Below the pieces are notes generated by a model. That model saw only the letters and a list, made by a program, of their open reading frames with translations. It searched no databases and was not told where the DNA came from. DNA of 64,000 bases from Pigmentiphaga litoralis (GTDB lineage: Bacteria > Pseudomonadota > Gammaproteobacteria > Burkholderiales > Burkholderiaceae_B): the NCBI RefSeq assembly GCF_014651835.1, contig NZ_BMXQ01000002.1, forward strand, positions 558,001-622,000, given 5' to 3'. Positions 16,757 to 25,393 of this stretch are shown piece after piece; position 1 is the stretch's first letter, and the number at the start of each line of letters is the position of its first letter. The translations under genes and the position numbers were made by a program.

Positions 16757-17809
16757 ATGGCTGTCAGCGATGCAGACATGGTCAAGGCCTGGACCCAGGT
16801 CCTGACGCTGTCGAAACTCAAACCCGGCGATATCGTCACTGTACTGACTACCGAAGGCGTGACCCACCCGCAGACCCTGCGCACCGCGATGACGGCGGCA
16901 GGTCTGCTCGGCGCGACGGTGAACCGGCTGGACCTGTCCCCCGTGAATGGCGAGAAGTCATTAAGCCGGGACACGCTGGCCTATCTGGGCACCACGCCCT
17001 TGACCGGCAACCGCGCGGCCATTGCCGCGCTCAAGGCCAGCGATCTCGTACTGGACCTGATGACGCTGCTGTTCTCGCCCGAGCAGCACGACATCCTGCA
17101 AGGTGGCGGCAAAATTTTGCTGGCGGTGGAACCACCTGAAATCTTGCTGCGCATGGTGCCGACCGAGGCCGACCGGCAACGCGTCAAGGCATCGGCTGCG
17201 CTGCTCGAAGGCGCAAACACGATGCGGATCACGTCCGAGGCCGGCACGGACCTGACCTGCCCGCTGGGCGAATTTCCCGTGGTCAAGGAATACGGTTTTG
17301 TCGATGAACCGGGCCGATGGGACCACTGGCCCAGCGGCTTTGCATTGACCTGGCCGAACGAAGGCGGCACCGAAGGCCGCATCGTGGTCGACAAGGGCGA
17401 CATTCTGCTGCCCATGAAGTCGTATGTGAACGAGCGCATCGTCATGGAAGTACGCGGCGGCTACGTGCGGTCGATCACGGGCGGCATGGATGCCGACCTG
17501 CTGAACGACTACATGGAATCGTTCAACGATCCGGAAGCCTACGCCATGTCGCACATCGGCTGGGGCATGCAGGACCGCGCGCGCTGGTCGACGCTGGGCC
17601 TGTACGACCGCGAATCCACCATCGGCATGGACGCCCGGGCCTTTGCCGGCAACTTCCTGTTTTCCCTCGGCCCGAACAACGAAGTGGGCGGCTCGCGCAC
17701 CACCGCCTGCCACATGGACATTCCGCTGCGCCGCTGCACCGTCACGGTAGATGGCAAGGAGGTCGTGGTGGCGGGCAAGGTGGTGGAAGAGGCGATGGCT
17801 GTTAGTTGA
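16757..17809 (+). CDS. 2,5-dihydroxypyridine 5,6-dioxygenase-like protein (NicX family)
   Basis: A 350-residue protein that lines up along its length with NicX as I recall it: LLAVEPPEILLRM at about 121-133, EYGFVDEPGRWDHWPSG at 178-194, SHIGWGMQ at 265-272 and CHMDIPLR near 318-325. The candidate Fe(II) ligands E178, H190, H319 and D321 are all present. NicX opens 2,5-dihydroxypyridine to N-formylmaleamate. Pairing with the upstream NicC-like gene supports a nicotinate-type lower pathway. Neither the deformylase (NicD) nor the maleamate amidase (NicF) is recognisable nearby. The 3' end overlaps the convergent amidohydrolase gene by 8 bp. Confidence 0.85.
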   Translation: MAVSDADMVKAWTQVLTLSKLKPGDIVTVLTTEGVTHPQTLRTAMTAAGLLGATVNRLDLSPVNGEKSLSRDTLAYLGTTPLTGNRAAIAALKASDLVLDLMTLLFSPEQHDILQGGGKILLAVEPPEILLRMVPTEADRQRVKASAALLEGANTMRITSEAGTDLTCPLGEFPVVKEYGFVDEPGRWDHWPSGFALTWPNEGGTEGRIVVDKGDILLPMKSYVNERIVMEVRGGYVRSITGGMDADLLNDYMESFNDPEAYAMSHIGWGMQDRARWSTLGLYDRESTIGMDARAFAGNFLFSLGPNNEVGGSRTTACHMDIPLRRCTVTVDGKEVVVAGKVVEEAMAVS

Positions 17810-18608
17810 AATACAGCCGCAAGGCGTTTTCGCCCATGATCTTGCGGCGCTCGGCGCCGTCGGGGACGACGTCGGCCAGCCAGTCGATGGTGCTCTGGTA
17901 CGTCGTCGCTTCGTCGCCCACGAACGGGCAGTCGCTGGCCCACACCATGTGGTCGGTGCCGACCTGGCGGCACAGTTCGCGCGCCTGTTCGGCGGCCTGC
18001 GGGCCAAGGCGGTAGGCGCCGGACAGCTTCACCCAGGTGCGGCCATTCTCCATGGCGCGCGCCATGGCCTTGAAGCCTTCGCTATGGATGCCTTGCACCG
18101 GATCGGGCCGGCCGATGTGATCGAGCACCAGCTTGACCCCCGAGCGTTCCAGTTGCGGCAGCACCTGCGGAATGCGCGGGCCGTCCAGATGCAGGTGCAC
18201 GTGCCAATCCAGTTCGGCAATCCGATACAGGAATTTGCGGTAGTCCCAGCTGTCCAGGTCGGGCAGGCTCTTCATGCTGATGAAGGGCAGGCGCACGCCG
18301 ACGACGCCGTCGCGGGACATCTGCTCCATGGTGTACAGATCGGTCGATGGATCGAGGATGACGGTACCGCGCCACCGGGGCCGCGTCCGCAAGGACCGGA
18401 TCACGTAATCGTTGCAGTCACCCCAGGGGCTGGCCGCGGCAATCACGCAGAACTGCACGCCGTGCGCGTCCAGCACGCCCTGCAGTTCCTCCGCCGTGAA
18501 TTCGTAGGTCGGCGCATGCCGCGGATCGGGCACCAGCGGCATGTTCTTGCGGAAGATGTGGACGTGCGTATCGACCAGGGGGCGATCGCCGGCTGGGGTG
18601 TCGGTCAT
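17802..18608 (-). CDS. Amidohydrolase-2 family metal-dependent hydrolase
   Basis: A 268-residue TIM-barrel hydrolase of the amidohydrolase superfamily, cog3618/PDC-hydrolase-like subgroup. It shows the HxH motif (DTHVHIF, strand 1), a strand-5 His region (VLDHIGRP) and the strand-8 Asp (ASDCPF). Family members hydrolyse lactones or decarboxylate aromatic acids (LigI, ACMSD types). It lies 71 bp downstream of the Bug receptor gene on the same strand, forming a receptor-hydrolase pair. It is one of three such hydrolases in the window. Confidence 0.85.
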   Translation of the reverse strand: MTDTPAGDRPLVDTHVHIFRKNMPLVPDPRHAPTYEFTAEELQGVLDAHGVQFCVIAAASPWGDCNDYVIRSLRTRPRWRGTVILDPSTDLYTMEQMSRDGVVGVRLPFISMKSLPDLDSWDYRKFLYRIAELDWHVHLHLDGPRIPQVLPQLERSGVKLVLDHIGRPDPVQGIHSEGFKAMARAMENGRTWVKLSGAYRLGPQAAEQARELCRQVGTDHMVWASDCPFVGDEATTYQSTIDWLADVVPDGAERRKIMGENALRLYFN

Positions 18609-18679
18609 GGTTCAGGTCCTTGTAGCGGAATACGGCGGGTGCGGCAGAGGTGTCGTCGCGGGGTGACGGCTGCCGGCGG

Positions 18680-19678
18680 TCATTGCGGTTTGATGCCGGC
18701 CTGACGGATCACGGCGGCCCATTTTTGCGTGTCGCGGCGGAACACCTCCGCCAGTTCGCCCGGCGTGCTGGGCTTGGGATCGGTGCCCAGGTCGAGCAGG
18801 CGCTGGCGCACGTCGGGCATGGCCAGCACTTCGCGCATGTGGCGGTTCAGGGTCTGGACCACGGTGTCGGGCACCCCGGCGGGGGCGTACAGCGCGTTCC
18901 AACCGGTCACTTCGTATCCCGGCAGGCCCGCTTCGCGCACGGTGGGGACCTTGGGCAACCAGGACGACCGCGTGGGCCCGGTGGCCGCGATCACTGCGAC
19001 CTGTCCGGCGTCGACTGCGCCTTTGAGCGCGGCATAGGATTCGAAGGCCACATCCACGTCCCCGCGCATCAATGCGGACAGCACTTCGGACGTGCTTTTG
19101 TAGGGCACGAGGTCGGCATTCAATCTGGCGACCGACTTGAACAATTCACCCGACAGGTTCTGCGTGCTGCCCGGGTTGATGGTACCCAGGGTCAGCCGGC
19201 GCGTCTTGCCCGCGGCGAGCAGGGCGGGCAGGTCGGCAATGGGGCCGTCCTTTTTGGTCAGCAGGATCAGGTCGAAGTAGGCCAGCGTCGAGATCGGCGT
19301 GAAGTCCTTTTCAGGGTCGTACTTCAGGCTGAACAGCGACTTGCCGATCGCGGTGCCGTTGGTAAACAGGATCAGCGTGTGCCCGTCCTTGGGCGCGCCC
19401 AGGGTGGAGGTTGCCGCGACCACGCCGCCTGCGCCGGGCCGGTTCTCGACGATGATGGGGTGGCCGAGCCGCTCGCCCAGTTTCTGCCCGATCAGCCGCA
19501 TGGAAATGTCGGCCAGGCCGCCGGGGCCGAAGGGCACGATCACGCGGATGGGTTGCGACGGGAAGGTGCTTTGCGACAAGGCGGCGCGAAGCGGGGTCGT
19601 CAGCGCTGCGCCGATCGCGGCGCCCTTGAGCAGGCTGCGCCGCCCACGATTCGGCGGTGCATTGAAAAAGGTGGGCAT
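18680..19678 (-). CDS. Bug/TctC-family tripartite tricarboxylate transporter receptor
   Basis: A 332-residue periplasmic receptor. The N-terminus contains GRRSLLKGAAIGAAL, a twin-arginine-type signal, unlike the Sec signals of most Bug paralogues here. The mature part starts with the Bug signature PSQPIRVIVPFGPGGLAD, then VENRPGAGG and PTVREAGLPGYEV. Bug proteins bind carboxylates and aromatic acids for TctAB permeases, but no TctA/TctB gene is in the window. It is first in a leftward operon with an amidohydrolase gene and is preceded by a palindrome resembling one at the divergent LysR promoter. Confidence 0.92.
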   Translation of the reverse strand: MPTFFNAPPNRGRRSLLKGAAIGAALTTPLRAALSQSTFPSQPIRVIVPFGPGGLADISMRLIGQKLGERLGHPIIVENRPGAGGVVAATSTLGAPKDGHTLILFTNGTAIGKSLFSLKYDPEKDFTPISTLAYFDLILLTKKDGPIADLPALLAAGKTRRLTLGTINPGSTQNLSGELFKSVARLNADLVPYKSTSEVLSALMRGDVDVAFESYAALKGAVDAGQVAVIAATGPTRSSWLPKVPTVREAGLPGYEVTGWNALYAPAGVPDTVVQTLNRHMREVLAMPDVRQRLLDLGTDPKPSTPGELAEVFRRDTQKWAAVIRQAGIKPQ

Positions 19679-19760
19679 GCACGGTCTCCGTTGATGTGCC
19701 TGGCGGGTCGGCCAGGGGGCCTGTCGGGCCTCGGAGAAAGTGTAGGTAGGGCACGGGACG

Positions 19761-19779
19761 CGAACAAATGAATTGTTCG
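19761..19779. promoter_or_regulatory. 7-5-7 palindrome upstream of the leftward Bug gene
   Basis: CGAACAA-ATGAA-TTGTTCG is a perfect inverted repeat about 83 bp ahead of the receptor start codon at 19678. Its core ACAAATGAATTGT resembles ACAAATCATTTGT at 20775-20787, suggesting that the LysR protein encoded between them binds both. Confidence 0.5.
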
Positions 19780-19819
19780 TGCCGACCCATGCGCCAGATT
19801 CATGTCATGCCCAAGGCTG

Positions 19820-20737
19820 TCATGCCCCGTCGTGTCCTTCCCTTGCGCGCGCCTTGATCAGGTCCACGGCCTGCTCCTTGACCCACGCATCTTCCGCGCT
19901 CAGCACCGTGTCGCGCCGGGTCACCACGCACAGGGCGCGCACGACGGGCGGGTCCGTGATGGGCAGCGTGCGCAGTCCATGGCCGTTGACCACCGACAGC
20001 TTGGGCACGATGGTCAGGCCCAGTCCACCCCGCACCATTTCCAGCGCCATGCCATTGTGCTGCGCCTCATACCGCCAGCGCAGCGTGTCGCGCTGCGTGC
20101 CCAGGGTGTCGTCGATCGTCATGCTGTTACCCGACGGCAGGCTGATACGGATCAGCGATGCGTCGTGCAGGTCCTGCCAACGGACGTGACTGCGCGATGC
20201 GAGCGCATGGCCCTCGGGGCATACCAGCACGAAAGGTTCGTCGATGATGCGTTCCACGGCCAGTTCAGGCCGCGCGCTTTGCAGCACCGTGATGCCGAAG
20301 GCCGCGGTGCGTGACGCGACCAGTTCAGCGATCTCGATCACCGAGTTGTCGAACACCCGTACCGGTACGTCGGGCCAGCGGTCGCGGCAGGCCAGCAGGA
20401 GCGGCGTCAGGATGCCGATGGCAACGGTCGGCAGGCAGGCGATGGTGAGCCAGTCATTGGCATGCTGCCCGTGCTTGCGCACCGTATCGCACGAACTGGC
20501 CAGTTCCTTGACGGCGCTGCGGGCCCTGGGCAACAGCGCGCGGCCGGCTTCGGTCAAGGTGACTTCGCGCGTGGTGCGAACGACCAGCCGCACGCCCAGG
20601 CTGTCTTCCAGCTTGCGCATGCGGTGGCTGATGGCGGTCTGCGACAGGTTCAGCTGCGACGCGGCAAGCTGGAAGCTGCCGGTTTCGACAATGGCCAGGA
20701 AAGCCTGGATACCAAGGAAATCAATCTGCGACGACAT
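19820..20737 (-). CDS. LysR-family transcriptional regulator
   Basis: A 305-residue LysR protein. The N-terminal winged HTH reads FLAIVETGSFQLAASQLNLS, followed by QTAISHRMRKLEDSLGVRL (a linker-helix pattern), and then the periplasmic-binding-like effector domain. It lies between two Bug receptor genes: divergent from the rightward one (20846) and upstream of the leftward one (19678). Two similar palindromes mark both promoters, so it probably controls both modules and its own gene in response to the acid they handle. Confidence 0.92.
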   Translation of the reverse strand: MSSQIDFLGIQAFLAIVETGSFQLAASQLNLSQTAISHRMRKLEDSLGVRLVVRTTREVTLTEAGRALLPRARSAVKELASSCDTVRKHGQHANDWLTIACLPTVAIGILTPLLLACRDRWPDVPVRVFDNSVIEIAELVASRTAAFGITVLQSARPELAVERIIDEPFVLVCPEGHALASRSHVRWQDLHDASLIRISLPSGNSMTIDDTLGTQRDTLRWRYEAQHNGMALEMVRGGLGLTIVPKLSVVNGHGLRTLPITDPPVVRALCVVTRRDTVLSAEDAWVKEQAVDLIKARAREGHDGA

Positions 20738-20774
20738 GGCGTCCGAAGTGAAAAAGGTTCATCGATAGCTGCAT

Positions 20775-20787
20775 ACAAATCATTTGT
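20775..20787. promoter_or_regulatory. 6-1-6 palindrome in the LysR-Bug divergent promoter
   Basis: ACAAAT-C-ATTTGT lies 38 bp upstream of the LysR start codon and 59 bp upstream of the Bug start codon. Its position is typical of a LysR recognition site, although the spacing is not the textbook T-N11-A. Confidence 0.5.
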
Positions 20788-20845
20788 CCGGCGTCCCTGC
20801 CGATGCTGTACTGCCGGGACAAGAACCCTGACCAGGAGACACGAC

Positions 20846-21844
20846 ATGCGCCAGCACAGATGGCCCGCGCTTTTACGCGGCATGCGGATGACCGCCGCGT
20901 GCATCGCCGCCGCCGTGCTTGCGGGCATGCCCGTGATTGCGCAGGCGGCCTACCCCGACCGGCCGGTCCGGCTGATCTTACCGTTTCCGGCGGGGGGCAC
21001 GGTCGATGTCGTGGCGCGCCTGGTCGCGGGCAACCTGGGCCAGCAACTGCATACGCAGTTCGTGGTCGAGAACGTTCCCGGCGCGGGCGGCACCATCGCC
21101 ACCGCGCGCGTGGCGCGTGCCGAGGCCGACGGCTACACCGTGTTGTTCACGACGCCCAATCACACCATCAACCCGTCGATCATCGCCAAGCTGCCCTTCG
21201 ATACCGAGAAGGATCTGGTGCCGGTATCGCTGGTGGCGCAGATCCCGGAACTGGTTGTTGCGAATGGCAACCAACCGTTTACCGACTTCAAGGGCTTCGT
21301 GGCCTATGCCCGCGCGAACCCGGGCAAGCTGGACTACGCGTCGGCCGGTGCGGGCACGCTGCCGCACGTGACCATGGAACTGCTGCTGCAGAAGCTGGAC
21401 ATCAAGGTCACGCACATTCCCTACAAGGGGGCGGCTCCGGCCATGAACGATCTGCTGGGCGGGCAGGTCGCCCTGAAGATGGACACGATCGCCACATCGG
21501 CGCCGCAGATCGGCACCGGCAAGTTGCGGCCCCTGGCCATCGCGAGCCTGAAGCGGTCGCCGTTGATGCCCGATGTGCCGACCGTAGCCGAATCCGGTGT
21601 GCCCGGCTATCAGGCCACACTGTGGATGGGCATGCTGGTGCCGAAGGGAACCCCGCCCGCGATCATCAGTACGCTGAACGCCGCCATCGCTGCGGTCGCG
21701 CGCCAGCCGGCGTATCTGAAACAGCTGGAGGCGGCGGGCGTCGAGTCTGTCGCCACGGGGCCGGATGCATTCCGGACGCTGATTCATCAAGAGATCGGGC
21801 AGTGGGCCGACGTGGTCCGTAAATCCAACATCAAGGCGCAATGA
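20846..21844 (+). CDS. Bug/TctC-family receptor
   Basis: A 332-residue periplasmic receptor. AGGAG precedes the ATG at 20846; the reading frame is open further upstream, but that part lies across the divergent LysR gene. The signal ends AQAA-YPDRPVRLILPFPAGGTVD, followed by VENVPGAGG, HIPYKGAAPAMNDLLGGQV and PTVAESGVPGY, all Bug hallmarks. The stop overlaps the amidohydrolase start by 4 bp (ATGA), a tight receptor-hydrolase coupling. No TctAB permease genes are nearby. Confidence 0.93.
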   Translation: MRQHRWPALLRGMRMTAACIAAAVLAGMPVIAQAAYPDRPVRLILPFPAGGTVDVVARLVAGNLGQQLHTQFVVENVPGAGGTIATARVARAEADGYTVLFTTPNHTINPSIIAKLPFDTEKDLVPVSLVAQIPELVVANGNQPFTDFKGFVAYARANPGKLDYASAGAGTLPHVTMELLLQKLDIKVTHIPYKGAAPAMNDLLGGQVALKMDTIATSAPQIGTGKLRPLAIASLKRSPLMPDVPTVAESGVPGYQATLWMGMLVPKGTPPAIISTLNAAIAAVARQPAYLKQLEAAGVESVATGPDAFRTLIHQEIGQWADVVRKSNIKAQ

Positions 21845-22824
21845 ACATGACGTCGACCGTGCCGGCCCGCCTGTCGCCTGCAGCATCCGCGGCATCGCCT
21901 GCGTCCTCGCCCCAGGCGTCGTCAGTGTCACGGCCCGCCCCGCCGCGGACCCAGCCGCCGGATCCGCATCCGCATCGTCCGCGCACCGCATGTCCGCCTG
22001 GCGCGATCGACTGCCATGTGCATCTGTTCGGCCCCGCCGCGCAGCACCCGTTTCATCCGGACAGCAAGTACGTGTCCGACGACGCGCTGCCGGAAACGAA
22101 CATCGCCTTGCAAGACACGCTGGGCCTGGCCGGCGCCGTCGTGGTCAGTGGCGGCGGATATGGCCGCAGCACCACGCATCTGGCGCAGGTGCTGGAAGCG
22201 CATCCGGAACGATTCAGGGGCGTGGCCTTGCTTCCGGATGACATTACCGATCAGGCATTGGAGCGGCTCGATGGACTGGGCGTGGTCGGCGCGCGATTTG
22301 TCAGCCCGGGGCATCGGGGAGACCTGCCTCGCCTGCCGTCTTCCATGGTCGGACGCGTGGCGGACCTGGGATGGCATATCCAGTACTACCCGTCGGGATC
22401 GGATCTGCTCGATCATGCCGACGCGCTCGAAGCCCTGAACATGGTGGTCGTGCTGGACCACTTTGCCGCGCTGCCCGCGGGTGGCGGCGTGAATCAGCCT
22501 GCCATGCACCGGCTGTTGCAGTTGCTCGATACGGGGCGGTTCTGGGTGAAGCTGTCGGGCCCGATGCGATGCACCGAGGGCGACTATCCCTATGATCCCG
22601 TCACCCCGATTGCGCAGGCGCTGATTGCCGCGGCGCCAGAACGTCTGGTGTGGGGCACCGACTGGCCACACGTCAACATGAACGGCCGCGGCATGCCTAA
22701 CGACGGCGATCTGTTCGACCTGCTGGCGACCTGGGCGCCGGACGCGGCCGTACGCCAGCGGATCCTGGTCGACAACCCAAGGGCCTTGTACGGCGCATTC
22801 GGGAAAGGTATGACGACGGCGTAA
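21841..22824 (+). CDS. Amidohydrolase-2 family metal-dependent hydrolase
   Basis: A 327-residue protein. The first 50 residues are Ala/Ser/Pro-rich low complexity and may not be structured. The TIM barrel then begins with DCHVHLFGP (HxH), and has VVLDHFAALPAG and the strand-8 WGTDWPHVN. The last is shared with D-galactarolactone isomerase and 2-pyrone-4,6-dicarboxylate hydrolase relatives. Start overlaps the receptor gene's stop, so translation is coupled. The natural substrate is presumably a lactone or cyclic acid bound by that receptor, but this is inferred from context. Confidence 0.85.
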   Translation: MNMTSTVPARLSPAASAASPASSPQASSVSRPAPPRTQPPDPHPHRPRTACPPGAIDCHVHLFGPAAQHPFHPDSKYVSDDALPETNIALQDTLGLAGAVVVSGGGYGRSTTHLAQVLEAHPERFRGVALLPDDITDQALERLDGLGVVGARFVSPGHRGDLPRLPSSMVGRVADLGWHIQYYPSGSDLLDHADALEALNMVVVLDHFAALPAGGGVNQPAMHRLLQLLDTGRFWVKLSGPMRCTEGDYPYDPVTPIAQALIAAAPERLVWGTDWPHVNMNGRGMPNDGDLFDLLATWAPDAAVRQRILVDNPRALYGAFGKGMTTA

Positions 22825-22832
22825 ACGGCCGC

Positions 22833-23543
22833 TTACGGCGCCAGCAACCCCGCCGTCACGAACCGCGTGACCTGCTCGATCAGGTCATTGGTGTCTTCGG
22901 GGTCGTACACCCCGGGCGGCATCATCTCTTCCATCCGGTGCGTGTCTGAAAACGCATACAGATAGGTCCCCACCATGAAGGTCACGCGCCAGGTCGCATC
23001 CAGTTCGGACAGGTGCGGCAGCGCCGCGCGCAGGGCATTCACATAGTCGCGCGTGGACGTGCCGTAGGCGTTGGTGCGCAACTGGTAGGAGATCTGCGGC
23101 GGTTCGGTATGCAGGCGTGCCTGCAGGCGCAAAAACGAACGCCCCTCGGCCGTATCGCGAAAGGCCAGCGTCGGCGTCAGGAAGGCCTGGACGATGTCGC
23201 GCACCGACGGCTTGTCCGAACTCGCTTGCAACGCCGCCAGGTTGTCGGTGCGGGCGTCGGCAATGATCTGGCTGCGGCGCAGGAACACTTCTTCGAACAG
23301 GCCATACTTGGACCCGAAGTAGTAGTTGATCAGCGCCTGCGTGACGTTGGCTTCGTTGGCGACTTCGCGCAGGGTGGTGCCGGCGTAGCCCAGGTTGGCG
23401 AAGATGCCTTCGGCGGCATTCAAAATCGTTTCCCGTACGACGCTCGTGCCTTCCGGCCGGCCCGGGCCTTTCTGGGTGCCGCGCTTGGGTTTGCGCGAGG
23501 GCTGCGCGGCCACGTCGCCGCGGCGGCCGGTCACTGCATTCAT
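22833..23543 (-). CDS. TetR-family transcriptional regulator
   Basis: A 236-residue regulator. A basic leader of about 32 residues (SRKPKRGTQKGPGRPEGT) precedes the TetR HTH (TILNAAEGIFANLGYAGTTL and ALINYYFGSKYGLFEEVF). A TetR_C-type helical domain follows. It ends 8 bp past the convergent amidohydrolase stop and is divergent from the GntR gene. A TTAATTAA palindrome sits 11 bp upstream of its start codon, like those near the TetR gene at 9643. Targets are unknown; the divergent region and the adjacent modules are candidates. Confidence 0.88.
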   Translation of the reverse strand: MNAVTGRRGDVAAQPSRKPKRGTQKGPGRPEGTSVVRETILNAAEGIFANLGYAGTTLREVANEANVTQALINYYFGSKYGLFEEVFLRRSQIIADARTDNLAALQASSDKPSVRDIVQAFLTPTLAFRDTAEGRSFLRLQARLHTEPPQISYQLRTNAYGTSTRDYVNALRAALPHLSELDATWRVTFMVGTYLYAFSDTHRMEEMMPPGVYDPEDTNDLIEQVTRFVTAGLLAP

Positions 23544-23553
23544 AATCGGTCGC

Positions 23554-23561
23554 TTAATTAA
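23554..23561. promoter_or_regulatory. TTAATTAA palindrome upstream of the second TetR gene
   Basis: The local context CGCTTAATTAATT matches the GCTTAATTAATT found at 10717-10728 in front of the Liv operon. The two TetR-controlled regions therefore share a sequence element. Confidence 0.45.
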
Positions 23562-23610
23562 TTTCGCAAGCCTCCATGCTACGGGGTTTCCCGAGGAAAT
23601 TCGTCAGTAG

Positions 23611-23637
23611 TTTGCAGCATATATGTTTGTATGCAAA
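23611..23637. promoter_or_regulatory. Operator candidate in the TetR-GntR divergent region
   Basis: TTTGCA (23611-23616) and TGCAAA (23632-23637) form the outer arms of an inverted repeat, with GCATA/TATGC nested inside. It lies 20 bp before the GntR start codon. A FadR-type GntR autoregulatory site is the simplest explanation. Confidence 0.5.
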
Positions 23638-23656
23638 AATATACCCAGAGACGCAT

Positions 23657-24292
23657 ATGCCCATAGCCAAGACCAATACCCAGGCGCTTGCCGCCTACAA
23701 CGAGATCAAGCAACGCATCCTGACCGGCCTGTTCACGGCCAACGACAGGCTGCGCGAGATCGACGTGGCCAACCAGCTGGACATGGGCCGCACCCCCGTT
23801 CGCGAAGCGCTCAAACGCATCCAGGACGAAGGCCTGCTGACGCACGAACCCCGCCGCGGGCTGGTCGTTACGCAAATGGACCAGCAAGGCGTGTCCGAGC
23901 TGTACGCCATGCGCGAAGTGCTGGAGGGCGCGGCCGCGGGCTTTGCGGCGCGGCACGCAACCGATGCCGAGATCGCCAACATGGAAGCGATCCTGGATGA
24001 AGCCGGCCACGACGCCGACCCGGTCGCGCTGAACCTGCAGTTCCACCAGGCCATCTACAGCGCCGCCCACAACCGCCATCTGATCCGGTCGCTGCAATCG
24101 TTGACGGACACCACGTATCTGCTCGGACGCAGCACGCTCATGACGCCCGCCCGCGCCGAAAAAGCCCTGATCGAACACCGCGCGATCGTTGATGCGATCC
24201 GTACGCGCGATCCGCAGCGCGCCGATGCCGTGGCGCGTGCGCACATCCATCAGGCCCTGCTCGAACGACTGAAGATGCTCAGGCAACGCTGA
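23657..24292 (+). CDS. GntR-family regulator, FadR (FCD) subfamily
   Basis: A 211-residue regulator. The N-terminal winged HTH contains LREIDVANQLDMGRTPVREA and LKRIQDEGLL. The C-terminal all-helical FCD domain has the metal/ligand region LQFHQAIYSAAHN and the later His residues in EHRAIVDAI and ARAHIHQ. The start at 23657 removes an implausible 27-residue extension. It precedes two Bug receptor genes, a dehydrogenase and an amidohydrolase on the same strand and is their likely regulator. FCD regulators commonly sense small organic acids such as the substrate of that operon. Confidence 0.9.
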   Translation: MPIAKTNTQALAAYNEIKQRILTGLFTANDRLREIDVANQLDMGRTPVREALKRIQDEGLLTHEPRRGLVVTQMDQQGVSELYAMREVLEGAAAGFAARHATDAEIANMEAILDEAGHDADPVALNLQFHQAIYSAAHNRHLIRSLQSLTDTTYLLGRSTLMTPARAEKALIEHRAIVDAIRTRDPQRADAVARAHIHQALLERLKMLRQR

Positions 24293-24394
24293 CCGCGCGG
24301 CATGGATGGCGCGCAGCATCCTCGGGGCATCCGGATCGACGACCTCAGCCAAAAAAACACAAGAACACCCCCATTCCCTTTGGAGACACGACCC

Positions 24395-25366
24395 ATGAAC
24401 CGCACCCCCTTCTTGCATTGGACCGCCGCCGCCGCGCTGGCCGTCCTTCCGACGCTTGCCTTCGCGCAGAGCTATCCCGCGCGGCCCATCACGCTCGTCG
24501 TGCCGTTCGCGGCGGGCGGCGGCACCGACAGCATTGCGCGTGACGTGGCCAAGATGCTGGGCGACAAGCTTGGGCAGACCGTGGTGGTGGACAACCGGGG
24601 CGGGGGCGGCGGGTCGATCGGCGCCACGATGGTGGCCAATGCCAAGCCCGATGGCTACACCTTGCTGTTCGCCACGTCGACCTTCGTGACCAACGCGGCA
24701 TCGGAAATCAACGCAACGTATGACGTCGAAAAGTCGTATGCACCTGTGGCGATGATCGGCCGCGGTCCGCTGTTCGTGGTGACCAGCAAGGAGTTGGGCG
24801 TCAAGAACATCACGCAGTTGCGCGCGCTGGGCCAGGCGCGTGCCGACGGCATCAATTTCTGCTCGGCTGGCAATGGCAGCATCAACCATCTGGCGGGCGA
24901 GCTCTTCCGCCAGCGCAGCGGCCTGAACATGACCCACGTGCCCTACAAGGGCAGCGGCCCCGCCACGGTGGACCTGCTGGCAGGCCGCGTGCAGCTGTTC
25001 TTTGCAACGGTGCCGACGATCCTGACGCACGTGCAGTCCAACCGTGTGGACCTGCTTGCCGTTACCGGCGCCAAGCGCTCGCCGCTGTTCCCCGAGGTGC
25101 CGACCATGGCCGAAGCAGGCGTGCCGAATTTCAACATCACGACCTGGTGGGGCGTGCTGGCCCCGGCCAAAACGCCGGTTGCACTCGTCAACCAATTGAA
25201 TCAGGCCATCAACGAAGTGGCCGCTGCCGACCTGGTGCGCAATCGCCTGGTGCATGAAGGCGCCGACCCCATCAGCGGCTCGCCCGCCGACTTCAAGCGC
25301 GCGCTGTCCAGCGAACTTGCGCTGTGGAAGGGCGTCGTCAAGACGTCGGGCATGAAGCTGCAATAA
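24395..25366 (+). CDS. Bug/TctC-family receptor
   Basis: A 323-residue periplasmic receptor, started at the ATG at 24395 with TGGAG about 10 bp upstream. A Sec signal ends FAQS, then YPARPITLVVPFAAGGGTDSI, VDNRGGGGGSIG, HVPYKGSGPATVDLLAGRV and PTMAEAGVPNFN follow. It is the first of two consecutive Bug genes 27 bp apart. Two receptors in a row with one dehydrogenase and one hydrolase suggests that related ligands feed one pathway. No TctAB partner is in the window. Confidence 0.92.
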   Translation: MNRTPFLHWTAAAALAVLPTLAFAQSYPARPITLVVPFAAGGGTDSIARDVAKMLGDKLGQTVVVDNRGGGGGSIGATMVANAKPDGYTLLFATSTFVTNAASEINATYDVEKSYAPVAMIGRGPLFVVTSKELGVKNITQLRALGQARADGINFCSAGNGSINHLAGELFRQRSGLNMTHVPYKGSGPATVDLLAGRVQLFFATVPTILTHVQSNRVDLLAVTGAKRSPLFPEVPTMAEAGVPNFNITTWWGVLAPAKTPVALVNQLNQAINEVAAADLVRNRLVHEGADPISGSPADFKRALSSELALWKGVVKTSGMKLQ

Positions 25367-25393
25367 AACCCGAACAACACAGGAGATAACCCT

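Noticed and set aside
20462-20845. A long N-terminal extension of the Bug gene at 20846
   Set aside because: The open frame crosses the divergent LysR gene. AGGAG and a proper signal peptide define the start at 20846.
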